Source: Rhodothermales bacterium (GTDB lineage: Bacteria; Bacteroidota; Rhodothermia; Rhodothermales; JAHQVL01). Taken from it: DNA of 64,000 nucleotides. This document shows positions 1 through 9,864 of the stretch, one piece after another (within the stretch, counting starts at the first letter, position 1; each line of letters begins with the position of its first letter). The notes below the pieces were generated by a model that saw only the letters and a list, made by a program, of their open reading frames with translations, had not been told where the DNA came from and ran no database searches. The stretch is from positions 1-64,000 of the forward strand of contig JAWKNW010000011.1 in assembly GCA_041391505.1 (NCBI GenBank), given 5' to 3'. The translations under genes and the position numbers were made by a program.

Positions 1-2
1 AC

Positions 3-1073
3 CAGCTCGCGCGGCATCTCGCGCAGGCCGGCGCGCGGGTCGACGTCTACCACGTCCTCCCGCATGACGCCGGCGCAGACGGAAAGAGCGATGTATTCGC
101 CGGGGAGCACCTGCCGAACATCCGCCTCATCCCCGTCGAGCGCGCCCGTCCGGATCGATTTCCCGGGCACTATGTCTGGGAATCGTACCGGTCGTCGGTA
201 GCCGTCTGGGAGGCGCTGAAGAGCCGGCTCGATGTGGATTTCATCTACGCGCAGGGCTTCGCCGGCTGGGAGACGATCCGCCGGAAACGGATGGGCGCAC
301 CCGTCCCGCCGATCGGGGTCAATTTCCACGGCTTCGAGATGTGGCAGCGGCCGGCATCGGCCCGGTCGCGGCTCGAGCAGTGGCTGCTGCGCCCCTTCGT
401 AAAATGGAACGTGCGCCACGCCGACGCCACGCTGCTGCTCGGCCGCTCGCTCGAGTCCGTGTTCGCGCGTATGGGCGTCGTCCCCCGCCACCTGGTCGAA
501 TCCCCCAACGGCGTGACGCCCGAGTGGCTCACGCCCGACGCCGGCAGGCCCGAAGGCCCCACGCGCTTCGTATTCATCGGCCGCTACGAACGGCGCAAGG
601 GCATCGAGGAACTGCAGGAAGTCATCGCCCGGATGCCGGCTTCGGCCGACTATCATTTCGATTTCATCGGGCCGATCCCGGATGCGCTACGTCTGGATTC
701 GCCGCGCGTGACCTATCACGGGTTGCTGCGCGAGGAAGGGGTCATCCGCGACATCCTGAAACGGGCGGACATCCTCGTTTGCCCCAGTTACGCCGAGGGC
801 ATGCCGACCGTCATCCTCGAAGCGATGGCATCCGGCCTCGCCGTGATCGCCACCGATGTCGGGGCCGTGGCCGATCTCGTTTCGCGCGACAACGGCTGGA
901 TCATCCCGACCGGCGATGTCGAGGCGCTGCGCGATGCCGTGCTCGACGCCATCGCGTCCCGGCCGGCGATCGCATCCAAACGGCGCGCCAGCCAGGAGCG
1001 CATCCGTGCCGCCTATCTCTGGAACACCGTCGCCAGCGACACGCTGCGACGCATCGAGGCTACCCTCTCATGA
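3..1073 (+). CDS. GT4 glycosyltransferase, 5'-truncated by window edge
   Basis: The reading frame is open from base 3, so the true start lies upstream of the window. The visible part begins inside the N-terminal Rossmann domain (QLARHLAQAGARVDVYHVLP), as is usual for GT-B fold GT4 enzymes. The C-terminal half has the family signature GRYERRKGIEEL and the nucleotide-sugar EX7E motif (EGMPTVILEAMASG). It probably moves a sugar from an NDP-sugar onto a lipid-linked glycan at the cytoplasmic face. The stop overlaps the next start as ATGA, showing translational coupling to a second GT4. Donor and acceptor cannot be told from sequence. Confidence 0.88.
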   Translation, partial: QLARHLAQAGARVDVYHVLPHDAGADGKSDVFAGEHLPNIRLIPVERARPDRFPGHYVWESYRSSVAVWEALKSRLDVDFIYAQGFAGWETIRRKRMGAPVPPIGVNFHGFEMWQRPASARSRLEQWLLRPFVKWNVRHADATLLLGRSLESVFARMGVVPRHLVESPNGVTPEWLTPDAGRPEGPTRFVFIGRYERRKGIEELQEVIARMPASADYHFDFIGPIPDALRLDSPRVTYHGLLREEGVIRDILKRADILVCPSYAEGMPTVILEAMASGLAVIATDVGAVADLVSRDNGWIIPTGDVEALRDAVLDAIASRPAIASKRRASQERIRAAYLWNTVASDTLRRIEATLS

Positions 1074-2194
1074 GTACCGCCCAACTGGATGCGCCGGCCG
1101 CTCGGCCGGCGTCCACGCAGGCCCCCCGCATTGCCGTCCTTTTCTCCGAGCTTTCCGGCTACATGCGCGCCTGCCTCGCGGCGCTGCGCGCGCGCCACGG
1201 CGCGGAGGTGTTCGTCATCCACTATCCCGTCGCCAGCGAAGCCCCGTTCGCGGAAGATGCGGACGGCTGGGCCGACGCCGCGTGCCCAAAGGGCGAACGC
1301 ACCGCCGCCGAGCTGTTCAGCTTGGTGGAGGACTTCGACCCCGACGGCATCCTGATGTCCGGCTGGATCGACCGCGACTACCTGCAGGTCGCGCGCGCCT
1401 TCCGGCGACGCGGCGTGAAGGTCGTCGCCGGCTCGGACGCGCCGTGGCGCGGCACCTGGCGGCAGCGCGCCGCCACCCTGGCCGCCACGCGGATGCTGCA
1501 CGCCTCGATCGACATCCTGTGGGTGGCCGGCGAGCGGCAGCGCACCTTCGCGCGCCGGCTCGGCTTCCGCGGCAACCGGTGCCTCAGCGGGTACTACGCA
1601 TGCGACTGGGCACGCTTTGCCGGAGCCTACGGGCACCGCGACGCGGCCGAGCCGGCGTTTCTTTTTGTCGGCCGCTATCACCCGGTCAAGGGCGTGGACG
1701 AACTCGTCGACGCCTACCGGCGCTACCGCACCCTGTCGCCCGATCCCTGGCCCCTCGTGTGCGCCGGCACGGGCCCGCTCCAGACCCGGCTTTCGGGCGT
1801 TCCCGGCGTGATCGACCGTGGTTTTGTTCAGCCGGACGACCTGCCCCGGCTGATGGCCTCGGCATCCGCGTTTGTCCTCCCGAGCCGCCACGAGCCCTGG
1901 GGCGTGGCGATCCACGAGGCGGCTGCCGCCGGCCTTCCGCTCATCTGCTCCACCGCCTGCGGCGCCACGACGAGCCTGCTGCAGGATGGCTACAACGGCT
2001 TCCTCGTCGAAGCCGGCGACGCCGGGCAGCTGGCGGACCGGATGCTTCGCATGGCATCGATGGCGCCGGCGGCGCGCGACGCGATGGGAGCGCGAAGCCA
2101 CGAGCTGTCCCGCCAGTTCACCCCGGAACGCTGGGCCGACACGCTCCTGTCCGCCCTCGAAACGCACCCTCAGCCGGTAGCCGGAACGCCATGA
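1070..2194 (+). CDS. GT4 glycosyltransferase
   Basis: This 374-residue protein starts at an ATG overlapping the previous stop (ATGA). An N-terminal extension of about 20 residues rich in Ala/Pro precedes the first Rossmann strand (RIAVLFSELSGYM). The C-terminal donor domain has FVGRYHPVKGVDEL and the EX7E motif in EPWGVAIHEAAAAGLPLICS. It is a typical GT-B enzyme of about normal length. It sits between another GT4 and an SGNH hydrolase, again with an ATGA overlap at its 3' end, so these three genes form one translationally coupled unit of the polysaccharide locus. The specific sugar is unknown. Confidence 0.88.
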   Translation: MSTAQLDAPAARPASTQAPRIAVLFSELSGYMRACLAALRARHGAEVFVIHYPVASEAPFAEDADGWADAACPKGERTAAELFSLVEDFDPDGILMSGWIDRDYLQVARAFRRRGVKVVAGSDAPWRGTWRQRAATLAATRMLHASIDILWVAGERQRTFARRLGFRGNRCLSGYYACDWARFAGAYGHRDAAEPAFLFVGRYHPVKGVDELVDAYRRYRTLSPDPWPLVCAGTGPLQTRLSGVPGVIDRGFVQPDDLPRLMASASAFVLPSRHEPWGVAIHEAAAAGLPLICSTACGATTSLLQDGYNGFLVEAGDAGQLADRMLRMASMAPAARDAMGARSHELSRQFTPERWADTLLSALETHPQPVAGTP

Positions 2195-3198
2195 TGCCTC
2201 CCCATTCTTCCCAGGTCGACACGCGTCTTTCATGGCGGCATCACGTACGGCGCGGTGTGGTGCTGTTGGTGCTGCTGACCAGCGCCGGCGAACTCGTCGC
2301 ACGGTACGGACTGGGTCTCGGGGATCCACCCCTGTCCGTCGCCGACCCGCGCATCGAATACCGGTTCAAGCCGGACCAGGATCTATATCGCTTTCACCAT
2401 CACTTCGCCACCAACGCGTACGGCATGCGATCGGACCCGATCCAAAACCCTAAGGGCCGCAATGAATTACGAATACTTTTCTTCGGTGACTCGGTCGTAA
2501 ACGGAGGAAGCCTCATCGATCAGTCCGAACTCGCGACGACGCTCGTGCAGGACCGCCTCGCTGGGCAATCGGGCATAGACGTCACGGTGGGCAACGTCTC
2601 GGCAGGAAGTTGGGGCCCGGGAAACTGGCTGGCCTGGGCTGAAACGTATGGGTTCTTCGACGCGGATGTGATCGTGCTGGTGATTTCAAGCCATGACGCC
2701 CGGGATAATCCCACGTTTGCGCCGCTCGATCCGTCCACACATCCTACCGAGAAACCGGTCCTTGCGCTCTACGAAGCGCTTACCCGGTATGTGCCGCGCT
2801 ATCTGCCCGGGCTGGCAAAGCCGGCACCGGCCTTAGCCACACCAGGCACGGGGTCCACATCCCCCGACGCCGCCATGCAACATGCACTGACCGACCTGGA
2901 GCGTTTTCTCCTCCTGGCCAGCGCACAAACCCGAGCCGTGCTCGTCATCCAGCATCTCGAAATCCAGGAGCTCGATCAGCCGGGGCCTACCGAAGGCTTT
3001 GCGCACATCGATGCGCTCTGCAGGAAGCTCGGCATCGCCACCTTCGATTTGCGCGATCCACTTACCGCTGCCCTTAAGGCTGGCGGTCATCCGTATTCCG
3101 ACAACATACATCTTACGCGGGAAGGACAACGCCTCCTGGCGGATGCCGTGCTCCGGTACTGGCCGGATCTGCACGCCAACGCCGGTGTGCGCGATTAA
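2191..3198 (+). CDS. Membrane-anchored SGNH/GDSL hydrolase
   Basis: The 335-residue product has one N-terminal membrane segment (about residues 20-38) followed by an SGNH fold: block I is FFGDSVVNGG with the likely nucleophile Ser101, and the C-terminal block is DNIHLTREGQ, supplying the Asp/His pair. Such proteins in EPS loci usually add or remove O-acetyl groups on the glycan in the periplasm; that role is inferred here. The start is the first of two adjacent ATGs and overlaps the previous stop. Base composition falls noticeably from about 2400 onward compared with the GT genes upstream, which may mark a separate origin. Confidence 0.8.
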   Translation: MMPPHSSQVDTRLSWRHHVRRGVVLLVLLTSAGELVARYGLGLGDPPLSVADPRIEYRFKPDQDLYRFHHHFATNAYGMRSDPIQNPKGRNELRILFFGDSVVNGGSLIDQSELATTLVQDRLAGQSGIDVTVGNVSAGSWGPGNWLAWAETYGFFDADVIVLVISSHDARDNPTFAPLDPSTHPTEKPVLALYEALTRYVPRYLPGLAKPAPALATPGTGSTSPDAAMQHALTDLERFLLLASAQTRAVLVIQHLEIQELDQPGPTEGFAHIDALCRKLGIATFDLRDPLTAALKAGGHPYSDNIHLTREGQRLLADAVLRYWPDLHANAGVRD

Positions 3199-3238
3199 CA
3201 TCGGGCATTCCGAGCCCCTCCCCTCCTTTTTTTAATCC

Positions 3239-4654
3239 ATGTTGATAAACGACACGATGCCGTTGCGTCCGGCGATGGCCGGCGAGATGACGCGGGCGAT
3301 CGATCCCGCGCAGGGGGATGAAGTCCGCCTGCTGGTGCCCGAGGCGCTGGTGATGACCGGGGTGATCGCGCTGCTTTATGTCGCGCCTGTAGCAGCCTAT
3401 CTGGTTTTCGCCGGCATCGCCGGCTATGCGCTGCTCGGCGCTCGCCAGACGATTCAGGCGCTGACGATGCTTTTTCTCGTCTCGAACCTGAACCCGGCCC
3501 TCTTCCACCTCCCCCCGAGCGTGGCCTCGCTGCGATGGCTCGTCCTGTTCGGAGCCTTCGGTCGGGTGCTTTGGGACGGGGTGCTGGGCAGAGAAAGATG
3601 GCCGGCACACCTGCTCTTCGCGCTCGGGGTATATGCCGCCTCCGTCGCCGTGCTGGCCCTCTCGACCAGCCGAATACCCGTCATTTCCTTTTTCAAGCTG
3701 GTTGCCTTCGTATTGGGCACCGTCACCGTCCTTACGTCGCACTATCGCACGGCCGACCACAAAGCCTACTGGCTATCCTGGTACACGACGTTCTTCCTGT
3801 GCATCATCGCGGCGAGTCTGCTCGTGTTCCGGTTTCCGGCCGCCTTCTTCGGTAGTGGGGGCGGATTTCGGGGGATCCTCGTGCATCCGCAAACGCTCGG
3901 GCCGATCACCGCTCCGATGACGGCATGGATGATCGGACGATACCTGTTTCACGAAACCCGGACGCCCATCGTACTGGTTTCCATCGTTCTCGGCTTGTTG
4001 ACCATCTATTTCAGCGAAGCGAGAACGGCGCTGGCGATGCTTGCCGGCAGCATCGGCCTTGCCATGATCCTGTCGGTGGTCCGTCGCTGGAACACCCCGA
4101 AACGCCGCGTCCGCCGAAAGGCATCTTTTATCCCCCTCGTACTGGGCGTGCTGTTTGCCGGCATGCTGGTCATGAAATGGGATGGCGTCGTCAACCGCGC
4201 TACGATGTTCTTCCTCAAATCGGACGAGTCGAGCATCTACGAGGAAGCCGAGTCGTTCCACGTCCGTGCCTCGATGGTGCAGCAGCAATGGGAAAACTTC
4301 CTGGCGCACCCGGTCTCGGGCATCGGCTTCGGGATTCCTTCGACGACCGACGCCTGGGTGCGCGTACAGACAGGCTTCCTGGGGATACCGACGAGTTTCA
4401 CGACCGAGAAAGGGTTTCTGCCGAGCGCCGTACTCGAAGAGACCGGTCTCATCGGGGCCATTTTAGTCCTGGCATTCGGCTTTTCGCTTCTCAGACATCT
4501 CTTCAGAAACAATGACTATGCGGTGACGGCCGTCATGCTGTCCTGTTTGCTGGTCAACATCGGGGAGATGGCCTTCTTTTCGTTCGGAGCATACGGTCTT
4601 TATTTCTGGCTCCTGATCGCCTTCAGCTACAGCGTCATCGCTCGTCGGTCCTGA
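3239..4654 (+). CDS. O-antigen ligase / Wzy-type polymerase
   Basis: The protein has 471 residues and about ten to twelve hydrophobic segments, with a large loop in the C-terminal half (after GILVHPQTLGPI) and the motif HPVSGIGFG near residue 360. This matches the Wzy_C/WaaL superfamily, which polymerises or ligates undecaprenyl-linked glycans in the periplasm. The start at 3239 follows a pyrimidine-rich stretch with no obvious ribosome binding site; an in-frame ATG 18 bases later is an alternative. Its place between a hydrolase and an amidotransferase inside a GT cluster supports polymerase or ligase function. Polymerase and ligase cannot be separated by sequence reading. Confidence 0.82.
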   Translation: MLINDTMPLRPAMAGEMTRAIDPAQGDEVRLLVPEALVMTGVIALLYVAPVAAYLVFAGIAGYALLGARQTIQALTMLFLVSNLNPALFHLPPSVASLRWLVLFGAFGRVLWDGVLGRERWPAHLLFALGVYAASVAVLALSTSRIPVISFFKLVAFVLGTVTVLTSHYRTADHKAYWLSWYTTFFLCIIAASLLVFRFPAAFFGSGGGFRGILVHPQTLGPITAPMTAWMIGRYLFHETRTPIVLVSIVLGLLTIYFSEARTALAMLAGSIGLAMILSVVRRWNTPKRRVRRKASFIPLVLGVLFAGMLVMKWDGVVNRATMFFLKSDESSIYEEAESFHVRASMVQQQWENFLAHPVSGIGFGIPSTTDAWVRVQTGFLGIPTSFTTEKGFLPSAVLEETGLIGAILVLAFGFSLLRHLFRNNDYAVTAVMLSCLLVNIGEMAFFSFGAYGLYFWLLIAFSYSVIARRS

Positions 4655-4703
4655 CCGAACGTACCCGCCCCCTTCCCTCTCACCTCGCAACTGTCATATC
4701 CAT

Positions 4704-6581
4704 ATGTGCGGCATCGCAGGCATCATCGGCTCCGGCGTTCATAACCCGGCGCAAACCATACAACGCATGACGGACAGCCTGGCCCATCGTGGGCCGGACG
4801 ACGCCGGCATTTTTGTCGACGACCGTGTCGCGCTGGGACAGCGCCGGCTCAGCATCCTGGACCTTTCCGCCAATGGCCATCAGCCCATGGCGAGCCACGA
4901 CGACCGGTATCTCATCGTGTTTAACGGCGAGATCTTCAACTACAGGTCGATCCGTGCCCAGCTGGTCGACCGGGGTCATGTCTTCCGATCGGACACCGAC
5001 ACCGAGGTCATCCTCAACGCCTACAGCGAATGGGGGCGCGCCTGCCTCGAACGCTTGAACGGGATGTTCGCGTTCGCGATCTACGACCGGGCGCGCCAGT
5101 CGGTGTTTATCGCCCGCGACCGGCTCGGCATCAAGCCGCTGTACGTGGCGCGCACCCGGGAAGGCGCGCTGCTCTTCAGTTCGGAGGTGCGCTCGCTGCT
5201 GAAAAGCGGGCTCGTGCCGCCCCGTCTGAACCGGCGGATCCTGCCGCTCTACCTGAAATACCAGACGGTGCCGGCGCCGAGCACCCTCCTCGAGGATGTC
5301 GAGATGCTGCTTCCCGGTCACTGGATCGAGGTAACGCCGCACGGCGACGAGACCCAGCCCTACTGGCACCTGCTCGGCAACGCCGACTCCGAGGCCGGCA
5401 CACACTCCCCGGAGCGCGCGCGGGCCGAAGTGCGGCAGCGGGTGATCGACAGCGTCGAGCGCCGGCTCATCAGCGACGTCCCCCTCGGAGCCTTCCTGTC
5501 GGGCGGAATCGACTCCTCGATCATCGTCGGGCTCATGAGCCGCATGAGCAGCGGCCCTGTGCGCACCTTCACCATCGCGTTCGACGATCCGGCGTTTCAG
5601 GACGGCATGCACGCCGCCCGGATGGCCAGTCAGTTCAAGACCGACCACACCGAGATCTCGCTGACGTACATGGACATCCTGCAGCAGATCCCCGGCGCCC
5701 TCGCGGCGCAGGACCATCCGTCGGGCGACGGCATCAACACCTACATCGTCTCACGGGCCGTGAAGGAAGCCGGCCTGACCGTCGCGCTCTCCGGCCTGGG
5801 CGGCGACGAACTGTTCGCCGGATACAGCCTGTTCGGACGGATCGCGCGCCAGCAACGGGCGAAGATCCTCTGGCGCGTCTCCCCGCAACCGCTCCGCTCC
5901 GGCATCGCCCATGCGCTGCATGCCGTTTCGCCGTCGATCGCGACCCAGAAGATCGGCGACCTCCTCGTATCCGACGGCAGCCTGCCCCAGGTGTATCCGC
6001 TCGGCCGGCAGTGCTTCGCGCCGGCCCAGGCCGCGCGGCTCCTTTCCGAAACAGGCGTCGTCCAGGACCCCTACACCGCCCTGCTCCAGGACAGCTTCCG
6101 CGCCGACCACAGCACGCGGCTTTTTTCGCGGATCTCGTTCGCCGAGGCGCGGACCTACATGCACGACGTCCTGCTGCGCGACACCGACCAGATGAGCATG
6201 GCCAACGCGCTCGAAGTGCGCGTCCCGTTCCTCGACCACACGCTCGTCGAATACGCCATGGGCCTCTCCGACGAGGTCAAGCGCCCGAACGGGGTGCCCA
6301 AACGCCTGCTCGTCGAGGCGTTCTCCGATCTGCTGCCGGCGTCGATCATCAACCGGCCCAAACAAGGCTTCATCATGCCGTTCGACCAGTGGATGAAGGG
6401 TCCGCTCAAAACGCTGTGCCTGGACAACCTCGACGTCCTCGCCAACTCGCCGGCATTCCGCGCGCCCGTCATCCATCAATACTGGGATGCCTTCCGCGCC
6501 GGAAAAAAAGAGCTCTCGTGGAGCCGGCTGTGGCTGCTCGTCAGCCTCGGCGCCTGGTGCAAGGCCCATCAGGCGGTTTGA
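4704..6581 (+). CDS. asnB: Asparagine synthase (glutamine-hydrolysing), AsnB family
   Basis: The 625-residue protein starts MCGIAGI, so Cys2 is the N-terminal glutaminase nucleophile after Met removal. The class II amidotransferase domain covers about residues 1-210 (FNGEIFNY, and DRLGIKPLYV near residue 140). The synthetase domain has the PPi-loop SGGIDSS at 266-272. Both halves look intact, so it should make an amide using glutamine-derived ammonia. Family members in polysaccharide loci are often annotated as WbpS/AsnB and may amidate a uronic acid rather than aspartate; that is inference from context. It differs from the second asparagine-synthase-like gene at 18341, which lacks Cys2. Confidence 0.9.
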   Translation: MCGIAGIIGSGVHNPAQTIQRMTDSLAHRGPDDAGIFVDDRVALGQRRLSILDLSANGHQPMASHDDRYLIVFNGEIFNYRSIRAQLVDRGHVFRSDTDTEVILNAYSEWGRACLERLNGMFAFAIYDRARQSVFIARDRLGIKPLYVARTREGALLFSSEVRSLLKSGLVPPRLNRRILPLYLKYQTVPAPSTLLEDVEMLLPGHWIEVTPHGDETQPYWHLLGNADSEAGTHSPERARAEVRQRVIDSVERRLISDVPLGAFLSGGIDSSIIVGLMSRMSSGPVRTFTIAFDDPAFQDGMHAARMASQFKTDHTEISLTYMDILQQIPGALAAQDHPSGDGINTYIVSRAVKEAGLTVALSGLGGDELFAGYSLFGRIARQQRAKILWRVSPQPLRSGIAHALHAVSPSIATQKIGDLLVSDGSLPQVYPLGRQCFAPAQAARLLSETGVVQDPYTALLQDSFRADHSTRLFSRISFAEARTYMHDVLLRDTDQMSMANALEVRVPFLDHTLVEYAMGLSDEVKRPNGVPKRLLVEAFSDLLPASIINRPKQGFIMPFDQWMKGPLKTLCLDNLDVLANSPAFRAPVIHQYWDAFRAGKKELSWSRLWLLVSLGAWCKAHQAV

Positions 6582-6645
6582 CCGATACGCGCCATGCACG
6601 AACGCTCTCCTTGAGCCTGAAACTGAACACGTCGAACCACACCCC

Positions 6646-7791
6646 ATGCGCATCCTCCACATCATGCCCTCGGTAGCCCGATCATTCGGTGGGCCGACGC
6701 AGTCGCTGGTCGGTTATGTCGACGCAGCGCGAGCGGTGGGCCTCTCGACGACCGTCGCCGCGCCGGCCTGCCAGGAGGCGGACCGGGCCTGGCTGGAGGC
6801 CCAGCTTCCCGGGACCGACATACAACTCTTCCCCGGCATGGCGAGCGGAACGTTTATGGCGTCGCCGGCGCTCATCGGATGGATGAAAGCACATGCCGGC
6901 GCGTTCGACGTGGTGCACGTCCACGGCCTGCTGAACCTCGTGAGCAGCCTCGCGGCGCGAACGGCCGTGTCGATGCGCCGGCCGCTGGTCGTGCGCCCGT
7001 TCGGGACGCTCTCCCGCTACACCTTCGCGCACCGTCGCGCCTGGCTGAAGCACGGCTATTTTCGCACGCTGGATCGCCCAAACCTCCGGCGCGCGCGTGG
7101 GCTGCATTTCACGACCGGCGAAGAACGCGATGAGGCCGAGTGGCACCGGCTCGGACTGCGCGGGCGCAGCTTCGTGGTGCCGCCGCCGCTGGCGCTGCCG
7201 CCCCCCGTCGATGCGGATTCGGGGCTGGATCGGGGGGAGGATGTCGTGTTTCTCTCCCGGCTGCACCCCAAAAAAAACGTCGAGGGGCTGCTGCGCGCCT
7301 GGCCCCATGTGCTGGAGCGCGCGCCGGCGGCGCGCCTCACGATCGCCGGCGACGGCGAGCCCGGCTATGTGAGCCAGCTCCACGCCCTCGCCGCCTCGCT
7401 CGGGATCGCCGACCGCGTCCACTTCGCCGGCTTCGTGCACGGAGCGGCGAAAACGCGGCTGCTGGACCGCTCCCGGCTCTTCGTTCTCCCTTCATTCCAG
7501 GAAAATTTCGGCGTCGCCGTGCTGGAAGCGATCGCGGCGGGGCTTCCCGTCGTCATCGCACCTGCCGTGCAGCTCGCCTCGTTTGTCGAGCGGCACCGGC
7601 TCGGCCGCGTCGTCGACCCGGAGCCGGCGGGGCTCGCCGGCGCCATCGCGGAGACCCTGGCAGACCGCGCATCCCAGGCGCGCTGCCGGCAGGAGGGCCC
7701 GCGCCTCGTAGCCGACACCTTTTCGCCCGAGGCCGTCGGGCAACAACTCCTCACGATGTATGAAAACGTACTCGATCCCCGACACGCTTGA
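6646..7791 (+). CDS. GT4 glycosyltransferase
   Basis: The start was chosen at ATG 6646 because the Rossmann strand begins at once (MRILHIMPSVARSFGGPTQS), giving 381 residues. The glycine-rich acceptor loop GGPTQS and the donor-domain motif ENFGVAVLEAIAAGLPVVIA (EX7E form) are typical of GT4. LSRLHPKKNVEGLL marks the start of the donor domain. The 3' end overlaps the acetyltransferase gene by 32 bases in another frame, so the two are likely co-translated. It is part of the polysaccharide assembly set; linkage specificity is not readable. Confidence 0.87.
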   Translation: MRILHIMPSVARSFGGPTQSLVGYVDAARAVGLSTTVAAPACQEADRAWLEAQLPGTDIQLFPGMASGTFMASPALIGWMKAHAGAFDVVHVHGLLNLVSSLAARTAVSMRRPLVVRPFGTLSRYTFAHRRAWLKHGYFRTLDRPNLRRARGLHFTTGEERDEAEWHRLGLRGRSFVVPPPLALPPPVDADSGLDRGEDVVFLSRLHPKKNVEGLLRAWPHVLERAPAARLTIAGDGEPGYVSQLHALAASLGIADRVHFAGFVHGAAKTRLLDRSRLFVLPSFQENFGVAVLEAIAAGLPVVIAPAVQLASFVERHRLGRVVDPEPAGLAGAIAETLADRASQARCRQEGPRLVADTFSPEAVGQQLLTMYENVLDPRHA

Positions 7792-8437
7792 CCCCGTCGT
7801 CGCGACGCCGGCGGCGCCCCGATCGACCCGCCTTGCCACGGCGCTCGACATGCCGTGGCTCCTCCGCACCGAACTGCGCCGGCTCGCGGCGCTGCCGTTC
7901 ATCCGCGCCGGCTTCGCCTGGCACGGCCTCGCGTGGGGCGACCGGTGGCGCATCCTCGGCATGCCGGTCATTCAGCGGCACCGCGGCAGCCGCATCGAGC
8001 TGGGCGCCGGCCTGGTGCTCCGCTGCTGGCCGCGGACCAACCCGCTGATGCCGCACCACCCGGTCGTCCTCTCGACCCGCTCGGCCGGCGCGCGCATCCG
8101 GATCGGAGACGACTGCGGGCTGACGGGCACCACGCTCGTCGCCGAGGAACGCATCGACATCGGCCACCGCGTGCTGATCGGGGCGAACACGACGATCGTC
8201 GACACCGACTTCCACCCGATCACACCCGAAGGTCGGCTCCAGGATCTGTCCAACGGCAAACACCGGCCCGTCGTCATCCATGACGACGTCTTCATCGGGA
8301 TGAACTGCCTCATTCTCAAGGGCGTGACCATCGGCGCCGGCAGCGTCGTAGGCGCCGGCAGCGTCGTCAGCCGCGACGTCCCGCCGCGGACGCTCGTCGC
8401 CGGCAACCCGGCCACCGTCATCCGTCGCCTCGCATAG
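7760..8437 (+). CDS. Left-handed beta-helix (hexapeptide) acyltransferase, WcaF-like
   Basis: The protein has 225 residues. From about residue 110 it shows hexapeptide turns of the [LIV]-G-x4 type (IRIGDDCGL, IDIGHRVLIGANTTI, GAGSVVGAGSVV) and the HPITP / NP loop common to WcaF/LacA-type O-acetyltransferases; catalytic His is probably the one in DTDFHP. It would transfer an acetyl group to a sugar of the exopolysaccharide. The start at 7760 lies inside the previous gene; ATG 7850 is a possible shorter start that keeps the whole catalytic domain. The first 30 residues look unstructured, which leaves the start open. Confidence 0.85.
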   Translation: MKTYSIPDTLDPVVATPAAPRSTRLATALDMPWLLRTELRRLAALPFIRAGFAWHGLAWGDRWRILGMPVIQRHRGSRIELGAGLVLRCWPRTNPLMPHHPVVLSTRSAGARIRIGDDCGLTGTTLVAEERIDIGHRVLIGANTTIVDTDFHPITPEGRLQDLSNGKHRPVVIHDDVFIGMNCLILKGVTIGAGSVVGAGSVVSRDVPPRTLVAGNPATVIRRLA

Positions 8438-8457
8438 CCCCGTCGCCGCCTCGATCC

Positions 8458-8474
8458 GGGCGGTCCGACCGCCC
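8458..8474 (+). terminator. GC-rich stem-loop after acetyltransferase gene
   Basis: GGGCGGT and ACCGCCC form a 7-bp perfect stem with a 3-base loop, 20 bases after the stop codon at 8437. No T-run follows, so it is at best a weak or factor-dependent terminator or a 3'-end stabiliser. The next gene starts 125 bases downstream. Confidence 0.35.
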
Positions 8475-8598
8475 CGTTCAGATGCACCAGCTGATCTTTC
8501 GCACGATCGCTTCAGGTCTTCCGATGGCAAACATCCTGCATCTTGTATCCCGTAGCCATACTCCTCTTTCACGTGCGTAACATCCGTTACCCGTTCCG

Positions 8599-9864
8599 AT
8601 GCGCGATTCCATGACCCTGCTCTTCGTCAACCAGCATTACTACCCCGATGTCGCTGCGACCGGCCAGAAGCTGACCGACCTCGCCGAATACCTCGCGGCG
8701 CGCGGCCACGCGGTGCATATCCTGTGCAGCCGCGGCAAGTACCTGGCCGGCGCGCTGGACGCGCCCGCCCGCGAGACGCGCAACGGCGTGCACATCCGCC
8801 GCACCGGCCGGACGAGCCATGGTCGGTCCACGCACCTCCGCCGCCTCCTCGACTACGCCGGCTTCTACGCCCGGGTGCTGCTGCACCTGCTGTTCGGACG
8901 ACGGTATGACCGCGTGATCCTGCTCACGACGCCGCCGCTGCTCGGCGTCGCCGGGGGGCTGGCGAGGCGGCTGCGGGGCCAGGAGTACGCCATCTGGTCG
9001 ATGGACCTCCACCCCGACGCCGAGGAGGCCCTCGGGATGGCGCCGGCGGGCCACCCCGTCACCCGCCTGCTCCATGCGCTGAACGATTTCGGCTACCGCA
9101 ACGCCGCCTTCGTCGCCGCGCTCGGGCCGTTCATGCGCGCCCGGATTCTGGCCCGAGGGGTCGCGCCGGAGCGCGTGGCCATCCTCCCGATGTGGGATCG
9201 CAAGGAAGCCATCTATCCGGTGCCGCCGGACGAAAACCCGCTTTTCGACCGCTTCGATCTGCGCGACCGCTGCGTGGTGATGTACTCCGGCAACGCCGGC
9301 CTCGCGCACCGGTTCGACGAGGTCCTGGAGGCCATGCTGGCCCTCCGCGATCACCCCGACCTGTATTTCCTGTTCGCCGGCGACGGCCCCCGCAAGCAGG
9401 ACATCATCGCCTTCGCGGAGCGGCATCGCATCCGGAATTTCAGCTATGTGGACTACGTGCCGCGCGAAGCGCTCGTCTACTCCCTCAACCTCGCGGATGT
9501 CCATCTGCTGACGCTCCGGCGCGAAATGGCCGGGATCGCGGTCCCCTGCAAGCTCTACGGTAGCATGGCGGCGGGCAAACCCACCCTCATGGTGGGCCCC
9601 GAAGCTTCCGAGCCCGCACAGGCGATCCTCGACGCCGGCGCCGGCATCGTGATCGATCCCGACCGGGCGGGAGGTCGCACCGTGGACGAACTCATCCAGG
9701 CCCTTCTGGCGCTGGCCGAGCGGAATGACCTGCGCACGGCATACGGGTTGCGCGGACGCGAGGCCTTTCTCGCCGCCTTTGAAATGGACGTGGTCTGCGA
9801 GGCCTGGGCGCGATGCCTCGAGGGGCGCGTTCCGGCGCCCGAAACCGCCGTGACCGCGGCTTGA
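8599..9864 (+). CDS. GT4 glycosyltransferase, WcaI-like
   Basis: The 421-residue product begins with a classic WcaI-type N-terminus (LLFVNQHYYPDVAATGQKLTD) and has LTTPPLLG near residue 110 and the donor-domain segment VVMYSGNAGLAHRFDEVLEA, all features of the colanic-acid GT WcaI group. The start may be ATG 8599 or the ATG four codons later. It is separated by about 160 bases from the gene upstream and so may have its own promoter. It probably adds one sugar to the lipid-linked repeat unit. Confidence 0.87.
   Translation: MRDSMTLLFVNQHYYPDVAATGQKLTDLAEYLAARGHAVHILCSRGKYLAGALDAPARETRNGVHIRRTGRTSHGRSTHLRRLLDYAGFYARVLLHLLFGRRYDRVILLTTPPLLGVAGGLARRLRGQEYAIWSMDLHPDAEEALGMAPAGHPVTRLLHALNDFGYRNAAFVAALGPFMRARILARGVAPERVAILPMWDRKEAIYPVPPDENPLFDRFDLRDRCVVMYSGNAGLAHRFDEVLEAMLALRDHPDLYFLFAGDGPRKQDIIAFAERHRIRNFSYVDYVPREALVYSLNLADVHLLTLRREMAGIAVPCKLYGSMAAGKPTLMVGPEASEPAQAILDAGAGIVIDPDRAGGRTVDELIQALLALAERNDLRTAYGLRGREAFLAAFEMDVVCEAWARCLEGRVPAPETAVTAA

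Noticed and set aside
4704..6581. AsnB as a second lasso cyclase
   Set aside because: It keeps Cys2 and the full glutaminase domain and has no B1, B2 or precursor next to it; a normal amidotransferase is the better reading.
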